The position numbers were made by a program, and so were the translations under genes. A stretch of 64,000 nucleotides of DNA from Nocardia miyunensis NBRC 108239. Its GTDB lineage: Bacteria; Actinomycetota; Actinomycetes; Mycobacteriales; Mycobacteriaceae. Positions within the stretch are counted from its first letter, which is position 1. Each line of letters begins with the position of its first letter. The DNA is taken from positions 1 to 64,000 of the forward strand of contig NZ_BDBQ01000023.1 in NCBI RefSeq assembly GCF_001613065.1. Reading direction: 5' to 3'. Of the stretch, positions 36,589-46,300 are shown one piece after another. The notes below the pieces were generated by a model, which saw nothing but the letters and a program-made list of their open reading frames with translations, was not told the origin of the DNA and ran no database searches.

Positions 36589-38949
36589 GTGGCGGGCGAG
36601 CGTGGGAGCGGATGGCTGCGGGGGATCGGTGATCGGGTTCGGCGGATCATCGAGCGGCCGGGCAGTGTGGATCTGCTGCGGTATCGGCCGGTGGTCGAGG
36701 CGGCGGGCGAGTTCGAGGACGAGTTCCGGGAGTTGTCCCCGGAAGGGCTGATCGAGGCGGCCGGGCGGGTTCGCGCGGAACCGGATCGGCCGCTCGAGGC
36801 GGACGAGTTGGCGCGGATCTGCGCGCTCGGACGCGAGGCCGCGCGCCGGGCGCTGGACGAGCGTCCGTTCGACACCCAGCTGCTCGGTGTGGTCGGACTG
36901 CTGCGCGGTTACGTCGTGGAGATGGCCACCGGTGAGGGAAAGACGCTGGCCGGAGCGCTCGCCGCGGCCGGGTTCGCGCTGCGCGGACGCCGGGTGCACG
37001 TGGTCTCGGTGAACGACTATCTGGCCCGCCGCGACGCGGAGTGGATGGGTGAGCTGTACGCGCTGCTGGGCGTGACGGTCGGATTCGTGGATCAGCACAC
37101 CGAGCCGGACCAGCGCCGCGACGCCTACGCCTGCGACGTGACCTATGTGCCGGTCAGCGAGGTGGGCTTCGACGTCCTGCGGGACCGGCTGTGCACCGAC
37201 CCCGCCGAGATCGTGCTGCCCGAACCCGACGTGGTGATCGTGGACGAGGTCGACTCGGTCCTGATCGATGAGGCCACGGTGCCGCTGGTGCTGGCGGGCG
37301 CGATCGGTCACGGCCCCGACGACATCGACGTCGCGCACGTGGTGCGCGAGTTGGTCGAATCGGTGCACTACGAAGCCGACGGCGACCGCCGCAACGTCTT
37401 CCTCACCGACGCCGGCATCGACCATGTCCAGGAACTGCTCGGCGATGTGGATCTCTACACCGTCGAGCAGGCCGATCAGCTGACCCGGATCCAGCTCGCC
37501 CTGCACGCGCACGCGCTGCTGCATCGCGACGTGGACTATCTGGTCCGCGACGGCAAGGTCGAGCTGATCAACGCCGCCCGCGGCCGGGTGGCGCGCCTGC
37601 AACGCTGGCCGGACGGGCTGCACGCCGCGGTGGAGGCGAAGGAGGGCCTGGACACCACGCCGACCGGCACGATTCTGGATTCGATTCTGGTGCAGGCGTT
37701 GATCGGTCGCTATCGCACCGTCTGCGGGATGAGCGGTACGGCCGTGGCCGTGGCCGATCAGCTCGCCGAGTTCTACCGCTTGGAAACCGGCGCGATCCCG
37801 ACCAATGTGCCGTGCGTCCGCACCGACGAACCCGATCGCCTCTACCTCACCGAGGACGCCAAATTCGACGCGATCGTCGAATACGTCCGCTCGGTGCACG
37901 AGGAGGGGCGTCCGGTGCTGCTGGGCACCGCGAGTGTGGCCGAATCCGAGCGGATCGCCCGCACCCTGGTCGAGGCGGGGATCGGCGGCGTGGTGCTGAA
38001 CGCCAAGAACGATGCCGAGGAGGCCGGAATCATCGCTCGCGCAGGCGAATACGGTCGCGTGACGATCTCCACCCAGATGGCCGGCCGCGGTACCGACATC
38101 CGGCTGGGCTCGGCCGACGGTGAGGACTACGAGCGGGTCGCCGAACTCGGCGGGTTGTGCGTGGTGGGCGCGGGCCGCTACCACACCGGGCGGCTGGACG
38201 ATCAGTTGCGCGGGCGGGCCGGCCGGCAGGGCGATCCGGGCAGTTCGGTGTTCTTCACCAGCCTCGAGGACGAGGTGCTGGTGGAGCATGTGCGACCGGT
38301 CCAGCCTCGGCAGATCGATGAGGACGCGCGCGTGCACGACGGGGAGGCGCAGCGGACCATGGATCACGCCCAGCGGGTCGCCGAGGGCGAGCATCTGGCG
38401 ATCCACCGTAACACCTGGCGCTATCACCACCTCATCACGATCCAGCGCGACGAGGTTCTCCGGCATCGCGCCGATGTGCTGCGAAACGGCTTGGCCGCCA
38501 AGCGAATCCGGGAACTGTGCGCCGAGCGCTACGAGAGTGCCGAGGCCGAGGCGGGCGAGGCGGCCACGGCCGAGGCCGCCCGGCTGATCGTGCTGCACCA
38601 TCTCGATCGGCGCTGGAGCGAGCACCTGTCCTATCTGGCCGACGTGCGCGAGGGCATCCACCTGCGCGCCCTGGGCCGCGAGACCCCGATCGACGAATTC
38701 CATCGCATCGCCGTCGAGGAGTTCGGCAGCTTCCTGTCCACGGTGTACGACCGGGCCGCGGACGCTTTCGATCGAGCCGAGATCGCTTCCGACGGTGTGG
38801 ATCTCGAATCGGCGGGGGTCGAACGTCCCTCCTCCACCTGGACGTATCTGATCAACGACAATCCGTTCGGATCACACGAGCAGCGGTTCGTCGACTACGC
38901 CGGCGGCAAGGTTCGCGAGGGCGCGATCAAACTGGGCCTGCGGGACTGA
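36589..38949 (+). CDS. secA2: Accessory preprotein translocase ATPase SecA2
   Basis: The protein has 786 residues, shorter than housekeeping SecA (about 900) and close to mycobacterial SecA2. MATGEGKT is Walker A, VVIVDEVDSVLIDEA is Walker B with the DEAD-like box, and TQMAGRGTDI plus DDQLRGRAGRQGDPGSS are the late helicase motifs. The C-terminal zinc-binding tail of SecA1 is absent. GTG 36589 has GGAGG five bases upstream; a longer in-frame extension to 36271 lacks SecA-like sequence. SecA2 exports a small set of proteins with the SecYEG channel. Confidence 0.93.
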   Translation: MAGERGSGWLRGIGDRVRRIIERPGSVDLLRYRPVVEAAGEFEDEFRELSPEGLIEAAGRVRAEPDRPLEADELARICALGREAARRALDERPFDTQLLGVVGLLRGYVVEMATGEGKTLAGALAAAGFALRGRRVHVVSVNDYLARRDAEWMGELYALLGVTVGFVDQHTEPDQRRDAYACDVTYVPVSEVGFDVLRDRLCTDPAEIVLPEPDVVIVDEVDSVLIDEATVPLVLAGAIGHGPDDIDVAHVVRELVESVHYEADGDRRNVFLTDAGIDHVQELLGDVDLYTVEQADQLTRIQLALHAHALLHRDVDYLVRDGKVELINAARGRVARLQRWPDGLHAAVEAKEGLDTTPTGTILDSILVQALIGRYRTVCGMSGTAVAVADQLAEFYRLETGAIPTNVPCVRTDEPDRLYLTEDAKFDAIVEYVRSVHEEGRPVLLGTASVAESERIARTLVEAGIGGVVLNAKNDAEEAGIIARAGEYGRVTISTQMAGRGTDIRLGSADGEDYERVAELGGLCVVGAGRYHTGRLDDQLRGRAGRQGDPGSSVFFTSLEDEVLVEHVRPVQPRQIDEDARVHDGEAQRTMDHAQRVAEGEHLAIHRNTWRYHHLITIQRDEVLRHRADVLRNGLAAKRIRELCAERYESAEAEAGEAATAEAARLIVLHHLDRRWSEHLSYLADVREGIHLRALGRETPIDEFHRIAVEEFGSFLSTVYDRAADAFDRAEIASDGVDLESAGVERPSSTWTYLINDNPFGSHEQRFVDYAGGKVREGAIKLGLRD

Positions 38950-38956
38950 GGCGCGC

Positions 38957-39607
38957 TCACCGCCAGTACGCGCGGGCGGCGATATTGTCCTTGGGCAGTG
39001 TGGATTTCAGCGATTTGGCGATCGATCGCGTGGTCGCCGCATCGCAGGCCGCCCAGCCGAAGGCATCGGGCGAGCAGGTCAGCGATTCGGCGGCCTGACG
39101 CAGCGACTGTCCGTCGCCCGCCCGATCGACCCAGGTCACCTCGGTCTTCGGCCCGGTGCGCACGGGCAGTTCACGATCCGATTCGTGCTGCCACTCCAGC
39201 CAGACCCGGGTCGGCGTCTCGCCGATGGCATCGAGCAGCGAGTTGATCGCGGGCAGCGACGCGGTATCGCCGAAGATCACGAACTCCGGCGGAACCGGCT
39301 GGGGGACAGCGAATTTCGATCCCATCACGGTCGCGTCGATGACGTCCCCGGCCACGGCGTCGCGCGCCCACTGCGAGGCCGGGCCCGCATGCAACGCGAA
39401 TTCGATGTCGAACGCGTCGCGGTCCGGATCCGGGTCGACCAGGGTGTACCCGCGCTGCACCAGGTTGTCGCCGCCGCTGGGGAACCAGATGCGGATCCAC
39501 TGGGTGGGGTGCACCGGATGTCCGGCCAGCAGACCGCCTCCAGTGAAGCTCAGCCGCAGGTAGTGATCGGATGCGGTTAGGTTAGCCAAACCATACAGAG
39601 GAGTCAC
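38957..39607 (-). CDS. Siderophore-interacting FAD protein
   Basis: The protein has 216 residues. The FAD motif RGYTLVDPDPDRDAF, then GDVIDATVMGSK and the nucleotide-lobe motif FGDTASLPAI (GDxTALP type) identify the SIP family of ferric-siderophore reductases. Start is GTG 39607; an iron box covers codons 5-11, so the true start could be slightly further in or the message leaderless. Convergent with secA2, eight bases apart. It is a second SIP distant from the biosynthetic locus but likely under the same iron control. Confidence 0.87.
   Translation of the reverse strand: MTPLYGLANLTASDHYLRLSFTGGGLLAGHPVHPTQWIRIWFPSGGDNLVQRGYTLVDPDPDRDAFDIEFALHAGPASQWARDAVAGDVIDATVMGSKFAVPQPVPPEFVIFGDTASLPAINSLLDAIGETPTRVWLEWQHESDRELPVRTGPKTEVTWVDRAGDGQSLRQAAESLTCSPDAFGWAACDAATTRSIAKSLKSTLPKDNIAARAYWR
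39577..39595. promoter_or_regulatory. IdeR-like iron box overlapping the start of a SIP gene
   Basis: ttaggttagccaaaccata agrees with the IdeR consensus at about 15 of 19 positions. It lies inside the first codons of the leftward SIP gene. Confidence 0.7.
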
Positions 39608-39910
39608 GCGGATGATCTTCGGATTCGGCGCGGCCGTGGTTCCGGTATCGCGCGGGCGCAGGATTGCCGCGTCCGGTCCGCTGCGAACCGTTACTCTTGA
39701 TCATCGGAGCGATCACCGGAGTCGCGTGTCCGGCCGTACCAGCCGGACCACATTGAGGCAGGCGATGCGGCCGGTGCCGGAACGATTGTCCGAAGCACGA
39801 TGCCAGCTGTTCCCGGTGCAATGGGAGGAACCGTCCGGAATGGTGATGATCGAGGCGATGGTGTACGGACCGGTGACGATGTCACCGGGCAGCGCGACGG
39901 GTACGCGCGG
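39608..39910. other. Divergent intergenic region without a gene
   Basis: About 300 bp between the SIP gene and the glucosidase. Frames at 39612-39914 and 39800 give no recognizable protein. Presumably holds promoters for both sides. Confidence 0.4.
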
Positions 39911-42022
39911 ATGAGCCCGCTCAACGCCGGCGAACCCGCGACGCTCGGCGGTGCGGGAGGCGCGATCACATTGGTGGAGGGCAGTACGTTCTGCCTGTCC
40001 GACCGCGTCGGCGATGTCGAGCTCGGCACTTCGCACGGGCTGTTCTATCGCGATGCGCGGGTGGTGTCCCGCTGGGAGCTGCGGGTGGACGGGCATCGGC
40101 CCGAACCGCTGTCGGTGCTCAGCCCGGAGGCGTTCACCGCGCGATTCGTCCTGCGCCGCCCGCCGCGCGCCGGTAAGGCCGACAGCACCCTGCTCGTGGT
40201 GCGCGACCGGCTCGTCGCCGACGGCCTGCGCGAGACGATCACGCTGGAGAACCTCGGCCGCGAACCCACCGCCGTCGTGCTCGAACTGCACGCCGAGAGC
40301 GATTTCGTGGATCTGTTCGCGGTCAAGGAGGGGCGCGGCGGTCACGGTCGCTCGGAAGTCCTGGTCACCGATGACGAACTGCTGTTCACCGACCGGGCCG
40401 ATCGGGCCCGCGGGCTGGCGGTCACCTCCTCGGAACTGCCGCAGGTGCTGCCCGGTTCGCTGTCGTGGCGGGTGGTGGTCCCGCCCGGCGGGCGCTGGCG
40501 GACCGAGATCCTGGCCCAGCCGACCATGGCCAATCAGCGTGTCCGCCCGCCGTTGCAGCCCGGCGAGCACTACGGGGCCAGTGAACCCGGCCGCAAGATC
40601 GAGGCGTGGCGCGATACCGCGACCAAACTCATCGCGGGCGATCCGCTGCTCACCTCGGTCCTGCAGCGCACCGAGAGCGATCTGGGCGCGCTGCGCATCC
40701 ACGACGACACCCGCGAGGGACGCACCTTCGTCGCCGCCGGGGCGCCCTGGTTCATGACCCTGTTCGGCCGGGACAGTCTGCTCACCGCGTGGATGGCGTT
40801 GCCGCTGGACGTCGGCCTGGCGCTGGGCACCATGCAGCAGCTGGCCGAGATGCAGGGGCAGCGGGTGGATCCGCTGACCGAGGAGGAGCCGGGCCGGATC
40901 ATGCACGAGATCCGCCGCGGGCCCGCCAGCGGTCAGGTGCTCGGCGGCGAGGTCTATTACGGAACCGTCGACGCCACACCGCTTTTCGTGATGTTGCTGG
41001 CCGAGGTGCGGCGCTGGGGCGCGGATCTGGAAGCGGTGCAGGCGCTGCTGCCCGCCGCGGACGCGGCGCTGGAGTGGATCGAGCATTTCGGCGATCGCGA
41101 CGGCGACGGTTTCGTCGAATATCAGCGAGCCACCGATCGCGGCCTGGCCAATCAGGGCTGGAAGGACAGTTACGACGGAATCAACAACAGCGCGGGACAT
41201 CTGGCGGAGACGCCGATCGCGCTGTGCGAGGTCCAGGGATATGCCTACGCCGCGCTGACCGCGCGTGCGGAACTGGCCGAGGAGTTCGGCGAGTCGGAGA
41301 CCGCGGCCCGCCTGCGCGACCGGGCCGCGGAATTGCGTCGTAAATTCGCCGAGGCATTCTGGATTCCCGAAAAGGGTTGGTACGCAATAGCTCTGGATCG
41401 GCACAAGCACCGCGTCGATTCGCTCACCAGCAATATCGGGCACTGCCTGTGGTCGGGTATCGCGACCGACGAACATGCCGCGCGGATCGTGGAACATCTG
41501 TCCACGCCGCAGATGGACAGCGGATTCGGTTTGCGCACACTGGCTTCGGGCATGGGCGCGTTCAATCCGATGAGTTACCACAACGGTTCGGTCTGGCCGC
41601 ACGACACCGCCGTCGCCGTCGCCGGACTGCTGCGCTATCGGCACATTCCCGGCGCGATCGACCTGGCCACCCGGCTGGCCGACGGATTGCTGGACGCCGC
41701 GGCGGCTTTCGGCGGGCGACTACCCGAATTGTTCTGCGGTTTCCCACGATCCAGATTTCCGGCCCCGGTCCCGTACCCCACCTCCTGCTCACCGCAGGCG
41801 TGGGCGAGCGCGGCCCCGCTGCTGCTGGTCCGCTCGTTCCTCGGACTCGAACCCGACGTGCCCCGCCGCACCCTGACCGTGCTGCCGCATGTCCCGGACC
41901 GCTGGGGCCGGGTCGAACTCACCGATCTGCGCCTCGGCGGAACGGTGCTGGACCTGGTGGTCGACGGTGATCAGGTGAGCTCTTCGAATCTGCCGGAGGA
42001 CTGGAAGCTCGTCACCCACTGA
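39911..42022 (+). CDS. Glycogen debranching N-terminal domain protein / amylo-alpha-1,6-glucosidase type
   Basis: The protein has 703 residues. The N-terminal 230 form the beta-rich debranching N-terminal domain (LVEGSTFCLSDRVGDV, THGLFYRDARVVSRW-like). The rest is an (alpha/alpha)6 barrel with MTLFGRDSLLTAWM, KDSYDGINNSAGH and MSYHNGSVWPHDTA, which hold the likely acidic catalytic residues. Such enzymes hydrolyse alpha-1,6 or trehalose/glucoside links; exact substrate unknown. ATG 39911 matches where homology begins; the upstream extension to 39800 looks spurious. Confidence 0.85.
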   Translation: MSPLNAGEPATLGGAGGAITLVEGSTFCLSDRVGDVELGTSHGLFYRDARVVSRWELRVDGHRPEPLSVLSPEAFTARFVLRRPPRAGKADSTLLVVRDRLVADGLRETITLENLGREPTAVVLELHAESDFVDLFAVKEGRGGHGRSEVLVTDDELLFTDRADRARGLAVTSSELPQVLPGSLSWRVVVPPGGRWRTEILAQPTMANQRVRPPLQPGEHYGASEPGRKIEAWRDTATKLIAGDPLLTSVLQRTESDLGALRIHDDTREGRTFVAAGAPWFMTLFGRDSLLTAWMALPLDVGLALGTMQQLAEMQGQRVDPLTEEEPGRIMHEIRRGPASGQVLGGEVYYGTVDATPLFVMLLAEVRRWGADLEAVQALLPAADAALEWIEHFGDRDGDGFVEYQRATDRGLANQGWKDSYDGINNSAGHLAETPIALCEVQGYAYAALTARAELAEEFGESETAARLRDRAAELRRKFAEAFWIPEKGWYAIALDRHKHRVDSLTSNIGHCLWSGIATDEHAARIVEHLSTPQMDSGFGLRTLASGMGAFNPMSYHNGSVWPHDTAVAVAGLLRYRHIPGAIDLATRLADGLLDAAAAFGGRLPELFCGFPRSRFPAPVPYPTSCSPQAWASAAPLLLVRSFLGLEPDVPRRTLTVLPHVPDRWGRVELTDLRLGGTVLDLVVDGDQVSSSNLPEDWKLVTH

Positions 42023-42037
42023 GCGAGCGGTGCTGGG

Positions 42038-42700
42038 TCACCACCCGGATTCGGTGACACCGCCGCGCGGATCCGGGGCCAACTCCTCCATCTCGGCGAA
42101 CCCCGGGGACCGCGGTCGGCTCTCGGGGGGCGTCCGCGGTGCGGTGTTCCCGGGGTCGGTAGCCGATGCCGACTGAGCCGCTGAGCTTTTCGTGGACGAC
42201 CACCCGGATTCGGTGACGCCGTTGTCACTGCGCCGAGGCAGCTGCTCGGCATTCTCGAACGAATCGCGTGGCGCGGCGCCATCGAGACGCTCGGAAGAAT
42301 TCGGGGGCGCGAGGGAGATCTCGGGCGGCTCGGGAAGGTGTGCTGTGAGATCGGGCATACCCTCGACGATCTCGTGCACCTTCGGGAAACGTCCGCGCAT
42401 CTCCCGCAGCGGTGCGTTGAGTTCGCGGCTCTTGCGGGCCAATTCCGCGGCGGCCTCCTGGGCCGCGGCGGTCATCGCGCGGGCGATCTCGGCATAGCTC
42501 AGATCGGAGACGTTGCCGTTGAACTTGGTCTCGATCACCGTGCCCTCGGCATTCACCGTCACCGACACTCGCCTACCGCGCGCGGTACCTGTCGCGGTGA
42601 GTTGGGCGCGCCGCACCTGCAGGTCGGCGATCAGCGCCATCTGCTCCCGGAAGGCGGTTCTCACCTCCGCCAGTTGCGCCTTCGCGAACTCATTGGCCAT
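42038..42700 (-). CDS. YbaB/EbfC-like protein with repeated C-terminal motif
   Basis: The protein has 220 residues. Residues 1-105 resemble YbaB/EbfC proteins as found near actinobacterial type VII genes (VTVNAEGTVIETKF, AQEAAAELARKSRELN). The remainder is polar and probably disordered. The heptapeptide GVTESGW occurs twice, once internally and once as the last seven residues, encoded by an exact 19-base repeat (accacccggattcggtgac) at 42040 and 42199. It starts three bases after the WXG-like gene, so the two are one unit. Confidence 0.72.
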   Translation of the reverse strand: MANEFAKAQLAEVRTAFREQMALIADLQVRRAQLTATGTARGRRVSVTVNAEGTVIETKFNGNVSDLSYAEIARAMTAAAQEAAAELARKSRELNAPLREMRGRFPKVHEIVEGMPDLTAHLPEPPEISLAPPNSSERLDGAAPRDSFENAEQLPRRSDNGVTESGWSSTKSSAAQSASATDPGNTAPRTPPESRPRSPGFAEMEELAPDPRGGVTESGW

Positions 42701-42703
42701 GCG

Positions 42704-43015
42704 CTACTTCTGGAAGCCGTGGGAGTTGCCCCGGTCGGTGTCGTCGAGATACTTCGCGGACGTCTGCTGACCTTCGGCGTGACTTTCGGAATGGTCGGCC
42801 AGCCCGTTGGTGATCTGATGCAGCTGTTTCTGCGTATCCAGATAACCGTTCTCGACCGCGAATTCATATCCGTACTTGTCCTCACCCCAGGGGGAACCCA
42901 GGCCGTCGGCCTTGGCCTGCAAAGTGGTGAGGGCATTGGAGATTCGATCACTCACGTGCTGCGTCTTCGCCGCGGCGTGCTGGAGCAGAACCGGATCCAC
43001 CTGAACTTTGCCCAT
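42704..43015 (-). CDS. WXG100-like type VII secretion target
   Basis: The protein has 103 residues, helical, with a central SPWGEDKYGYEF at the hairpin where WXG100 proteins have W-x-G, and a DTQKQLHQITNGLADH helix after it. GGAGGGG precedes ATG 43015. Divergent from the large toxin gene and near a YbaB-like partner, so it is probably exported by the ESX system together with, or as partner of, the toxin. Confidence 0.75.
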   Translation of the reverse strand: MGKVQVDPVLLQHAAAKTQHVSDRISNALTTLQAKADGLGSPWGEDKYGYEFAVENGYLDTQKQLHQITNGLADHSESHAEGQQTSAKYLDDTDRGNSHGFQK

Positions 43016-43322
43016 GGCTGGCCCCTCCGACCGGTGCGCTCGAATGTCGTTCGAACATGGCGTTTCCCGAATCAAAGATAGCCGTCCGGCCGAACGACCG
43101 GCAAGCCGTTTCGAAAGGCCTTACGAACCAAAGGTTTCGGGGCTTGCCGTTTCGGGTGCGTCGTGCGTCGGTGACCAATACCTGTGCGGATAGTAGACTC
43201 CCAGTACTGGGAAGCATCGTTCTGGATGGTGTTGGAAGCGGCCCGATCCGGAGTCTGCGACCGACTGGTCGTCGTGGTCCACCGGGAGGGGGCGGTGCAC
43301 GATCACGTAGGGGGTGGGTGCC
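43016..43322. other. Divergent intergenic region of the toxin locus
   Basis: About 305 bp with no gene, presumably promoters for the WXG-like and toxin genes. Nothing else recognized. Confidence 0.4.
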
Positions 43323-46300
43323 ATGGCCGGAGGCGGAATAGACAAACCATCCGGCCTGGACTATCTGCTCGACATGCTGGGCCTGCACTGGCCCGACGGC
43401 GACGAGTACAAGATGTGGGACCTCGCCGACGCCTGGCACGACGCGGCGAAATCACTCGACGACATCGACGCCGATATCGATGCGGCCATCGCGGCGGTGC
43501 GGGCGGCCTATCCGGACGGTACCGGCGGCGACGCGATGATCGAGCAGTTGCAGTCGATGCGTACCGGATCGCAGTCGATCGATCAGTTGGTCAGCTGGTT
43601 CAACCACGTCGGCGACAGCGCCCAATCGACTGGTGACTCCATCGAGGGCGGCAAGATCAATTTCGAAACGCTGCTGTTGACGACAGCGGCCATGCTTCTG
43701 GCCGACGAGGGCTGGGGGCCCTTCGCGCCGGCGGCACAGGCGGGCACGATCGCCATTGCCCGGGTCGGTGCGTGGGCGGCGATGCGGCAACTGCTGAAGG
43801 ACATCGTCGAGGCCGGGCTCAGGGACGTCCTGATCACGACGATGAAGAGTCAATGGCAACGCCTCGTGATGCACCTGGTGCTGGACGCGACCCTGCCCGC
43901 GTTGGTGGATCTGGGCAATCAGGAGGCGCGGGTCCTCAGCGGCCATCAGGACGGCATCCACTGGGGTGATGTCGGCAAGACCGCCGTCGTGGGGCTCGCG
44001 GGCGGTCTGACGGGTGGTCTCGCCGGTGGCCTCATGCAGGGATGGATGCGGAACCTGAGCAGCGGGATGTTCAAGGGTCTTGCGTCGGGGATCACCGGCG
44101 GTGTGGCCGGGACACTGGCCAGCGGGCTGACCGACATGGCGTACACGGGCAAGTGGGAGTTGAATCCCAGTGCGCTGGTCGCGGGGGCGTTCTGGGGAGC
44201 GCACGGTTCGCTCGGCGGACACCACACCGTCGAGGACGGCAGCGCCCCCCATACGCGAGTGAATCTCACCGATGAGGGTGGTGCGCCGCGTGAGCGGGTC
44301 TCGATTCCCACGGATGGTCAGGACGGCAGTTCACCGCATGTCGAGCCGGCCGGGGAACATTCGCCGTCCTCGGTCGAGGAGAATTCGGGTACCGGGCAGC
44401 ACGGCGGCGACGATTCGACGCGTCCGTCGGAATCGGAGCGCGGTTCGGAAAGTTCTGAGACACAGGATCATTCGACGTCGACGCACGATCGTCCGGTGGA
44501 TTCGCAGTCCACGCACGACACGTCGTCCGAGAGCGGGTCGAAGGTTCATTCGACGGGTTCGGACGAGGCGCGTCCGGAGTCGCATTCGGCCGAGTCCCAC
44601 CCGGCGCAGTCGCACAATGCCGAATCTCGTTCCGAGGGAACGAATGTCACTGCCGCCGGTGATCACTCGGGAGCGCGTTCGGACAACGCCGCTCGGCCGG
44701 AGTCGCCGGTATCGGCGCGTTCGGGAGGTTCGACGGGCGACGGTGTGCGTGCGCCGGGCTCGAGTGCACGCCCCTCGGCCACCGGAGACGGGTCGAGCGC
44801 CTACCGGCCCAGCCGATCCGAAACCGCCCCGACGCGAGACGAATCCACGTCCACACCGGCCGAGCGGCCGATGGCGGGCAGCGGCGAGTCGTCCGGGACC
44901 CGGCCGACCTCGGATCCGCCGACCGCCGAATCCGTGTCCGCGGACAAGCCGTTCAGTGCCTCGCTCGATCAGCCGGTCTCGGAAGCGCCTCGCGCCGATG
45001 ACGTTCCGGTCTCCGCGTCCCGACCGGTGGATGACGTGGAATTCACTGTCCCGGACGATATCTCGGGTATCCACGAGACACCCGCGCCGCCGGAACCGTC
45101 GACCCGCGCCGGTCTGGCCGACGACGCTGCGCGTCCGGGCGTTCCGGAACGCCCGTCGAGCCGCACCGGCGACCGCCCCGAGTCCTCCTCCCCGATCCGC
45201 GCCCGCAGCACGGGCGCCGAACGTGCCCCCCGCGCAGGCGAATCCGCCTCCCGGGCCGGTGAGTCGAGCACCCGCCCCGCCGAATCCAGCCCCCGGGCAG
45301 GCGATTCCAGCCGCACGGATCGCGCGGGCAGCTCCGGCCATCCCCGCGAACTCGTCGGCGCGCGGGCCCGCGGTGACGACGACGCACCCCGCCCGGAACA
45401 CCCCGGCGACGACGACGGCACCCGTCCCCCAGATCATCCCGGCGAGGACCCCCACGTCCGCGCCGGTCTGCCCGAGAACCCGCGTCCGGGCGACGAGGGA
45501 ACCCACCCCGCCGAGCGCACCCCGGAGGAGCACCGCACCGGCGACCACGACGAACCCGCGACACGTCCCGCCGATCACGAACGGGAAGAGCCGCAACGAG
45601 ATTCGACAGATCAGGAGCATCACGAGGACGGTTCGCCGCATCCGGACGAGACCGGGCCGCACGAGCGCCCGAGCGTCGAGGACGCATTCCGCGATCACGC
45701 CGAACCGACCGATGCCGGACTCTCGCTGCACGCGCAAGATCCGGAACTGAGCAGGCTGGCGGGTCGCGTCCCCGCCGACGACCGCTACTTCACCGTCGAT
45801 GCTCACGTTACCGCCGACGGCCACGTCCGCATCGGCGAACACCGTTACACGCCCGAGGAATTCGGCGACATGCTGCGCCAGCACGGCTGGGACGGCGAGA
45901 AGCCCATCCGCATGATCGGCTGCGACGCCGCGGAAAACGGCTTCGCCAACCGCCTGGCCAACCACCTCGACACCGACGTCCTGGCCCCCACCGAAAAGGC
46001 CTGGTCCGACGAACACGGCCGCGTCTACACCAGCACCTCCGTCAAGGACGACAACGGCAACCCCCGCCCCCGCATCCCCCCGGACGGCGAATGGCACACC
46101 ACCCACCCGGACGGCACCAGGACTCCCGCGAGCGAGGACGGTTTCGTCCCGGGGACGCCGGAGAGTGCCAAACACGGTCTCGACCACGACGCCGCAGTGA
46201 AACGAGGCCCGGAGCCGTCCGAATCCGAGTCCGAATTCGACCGAGGTCTGCTCCTGCCTGACACCGGCAAACGAGTGGTTCTGGGCGATGCCACCTATGT

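Noticed and set aside
35977..38703. Long open frame on the minus strand (908 codons)
   Set aside because: It is antisense to secA2, whose motifs are unambiguous; long shadow frames are common at this GC content.
39612..39914. Small plus-strand gene before the glucosidase
   Set aside because: No ribosome site or recognizable sequence, and it overlaps the likely glucosidase start.
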